Assembly (NCBI GenBank): GCA_030674185.1
Contig: CM060312.1
Span: forward strand, 72,936,737-73,000,736
DNA: 64,000 nt
From: Monoplex corrugatus
Lineage: Eukaryota > Mollusca > Gastropoda > Littorinimorpha > Ranellidae
Direction: 5' to 3'
Both the position numbers and the translations under genes were made by a program. Below are positions 63,936 through 64,000 of this stretch, piece after piece (the first letter of the stretch is position 1; each line of letters begins with the position of its first letter). The notes below the pieces were generated by a model that was not told the origin of the DNA, did no database searches, and was given only the letters and a program-made list of their open reading frames with translations.

Positions 63936-64000
63936 CGTGCATGCGTATGCAAGTTCATGTACCCTCCCTGCACAGACAACTTACATGCACAGGCCTGTTG

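Overview
The window is animal genomic DNA. It has long introns with canonical GT/AG splice sites, dense (CA)n, (CT)n and (TGCG)n microsatellites, and many invertebrate-type transposons and SINEs. Repeat content and a KDM5 gene with about 50 residues per exon suggest a mollusc, most likely a marine gastropod. That placement is inference from repeat style, not a search result.

One host gene dominates: a KDM5/JARID1/Lid histone H3K4 demethylase on the minus strand. I placed 20 coding exons (about 3.6 kb, roughly 1,200 codons) between 55854 and 7352. In transcript order they encode the linker before JmjC, the JmjC catalytic domain, the C5HC2 zinc finger, the PLU-1 helical region, PHD2 and the conserved C-terminal segments. 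JmjN, ARID and PHD1 must lie beyond 64000 or in unrecognised exons. PHD3, if present, is downstream of exon 20 and was not found. Eighteen of 19 exon junctions keep phase; the exon 12-13 junction does not, by one base.

The rest is intronic and flanking mobile DNA. At the left edge are a LINE 3' end (1-750) and a rearranged Penelope-like element with identical 190-bp inverted ends (917-3189). Inside KDM5 introns are four piggyBac-type elements with TTAA ends (22825-24684, 25783-27490, 31912-36757, 52917-53938), a family of small fold-back MITEs, a hAT-like element (28111-29242), an intact mariner with complete transposase (43020-44344) and several tRNA-derived SINEs. Just upstream of exon 1 is a 1.36-kb element with a 6-bp target duplication (55899-57254). 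Further right are a mariner relic and a decayed LINE (about 59690-63100).

The most unusual signals are structural. (1) The piggyBac elements differ in sequence but share a layout: a palindrome-bearing motif repeated about 44 bp apart at one end, and GCCAGGG about 48 bp from the other. (2) Several intronic minisatellites carry splice-site-like motifs in sense orientation. The 15.6-16.9 kb array is built from the last bases of the PHD2 exon plus its donor intron, and the 40-kb array mimics the exon 8 acceptor. (3) A piggyBac transposase has a GC-AG intron made largely of CA repeats.
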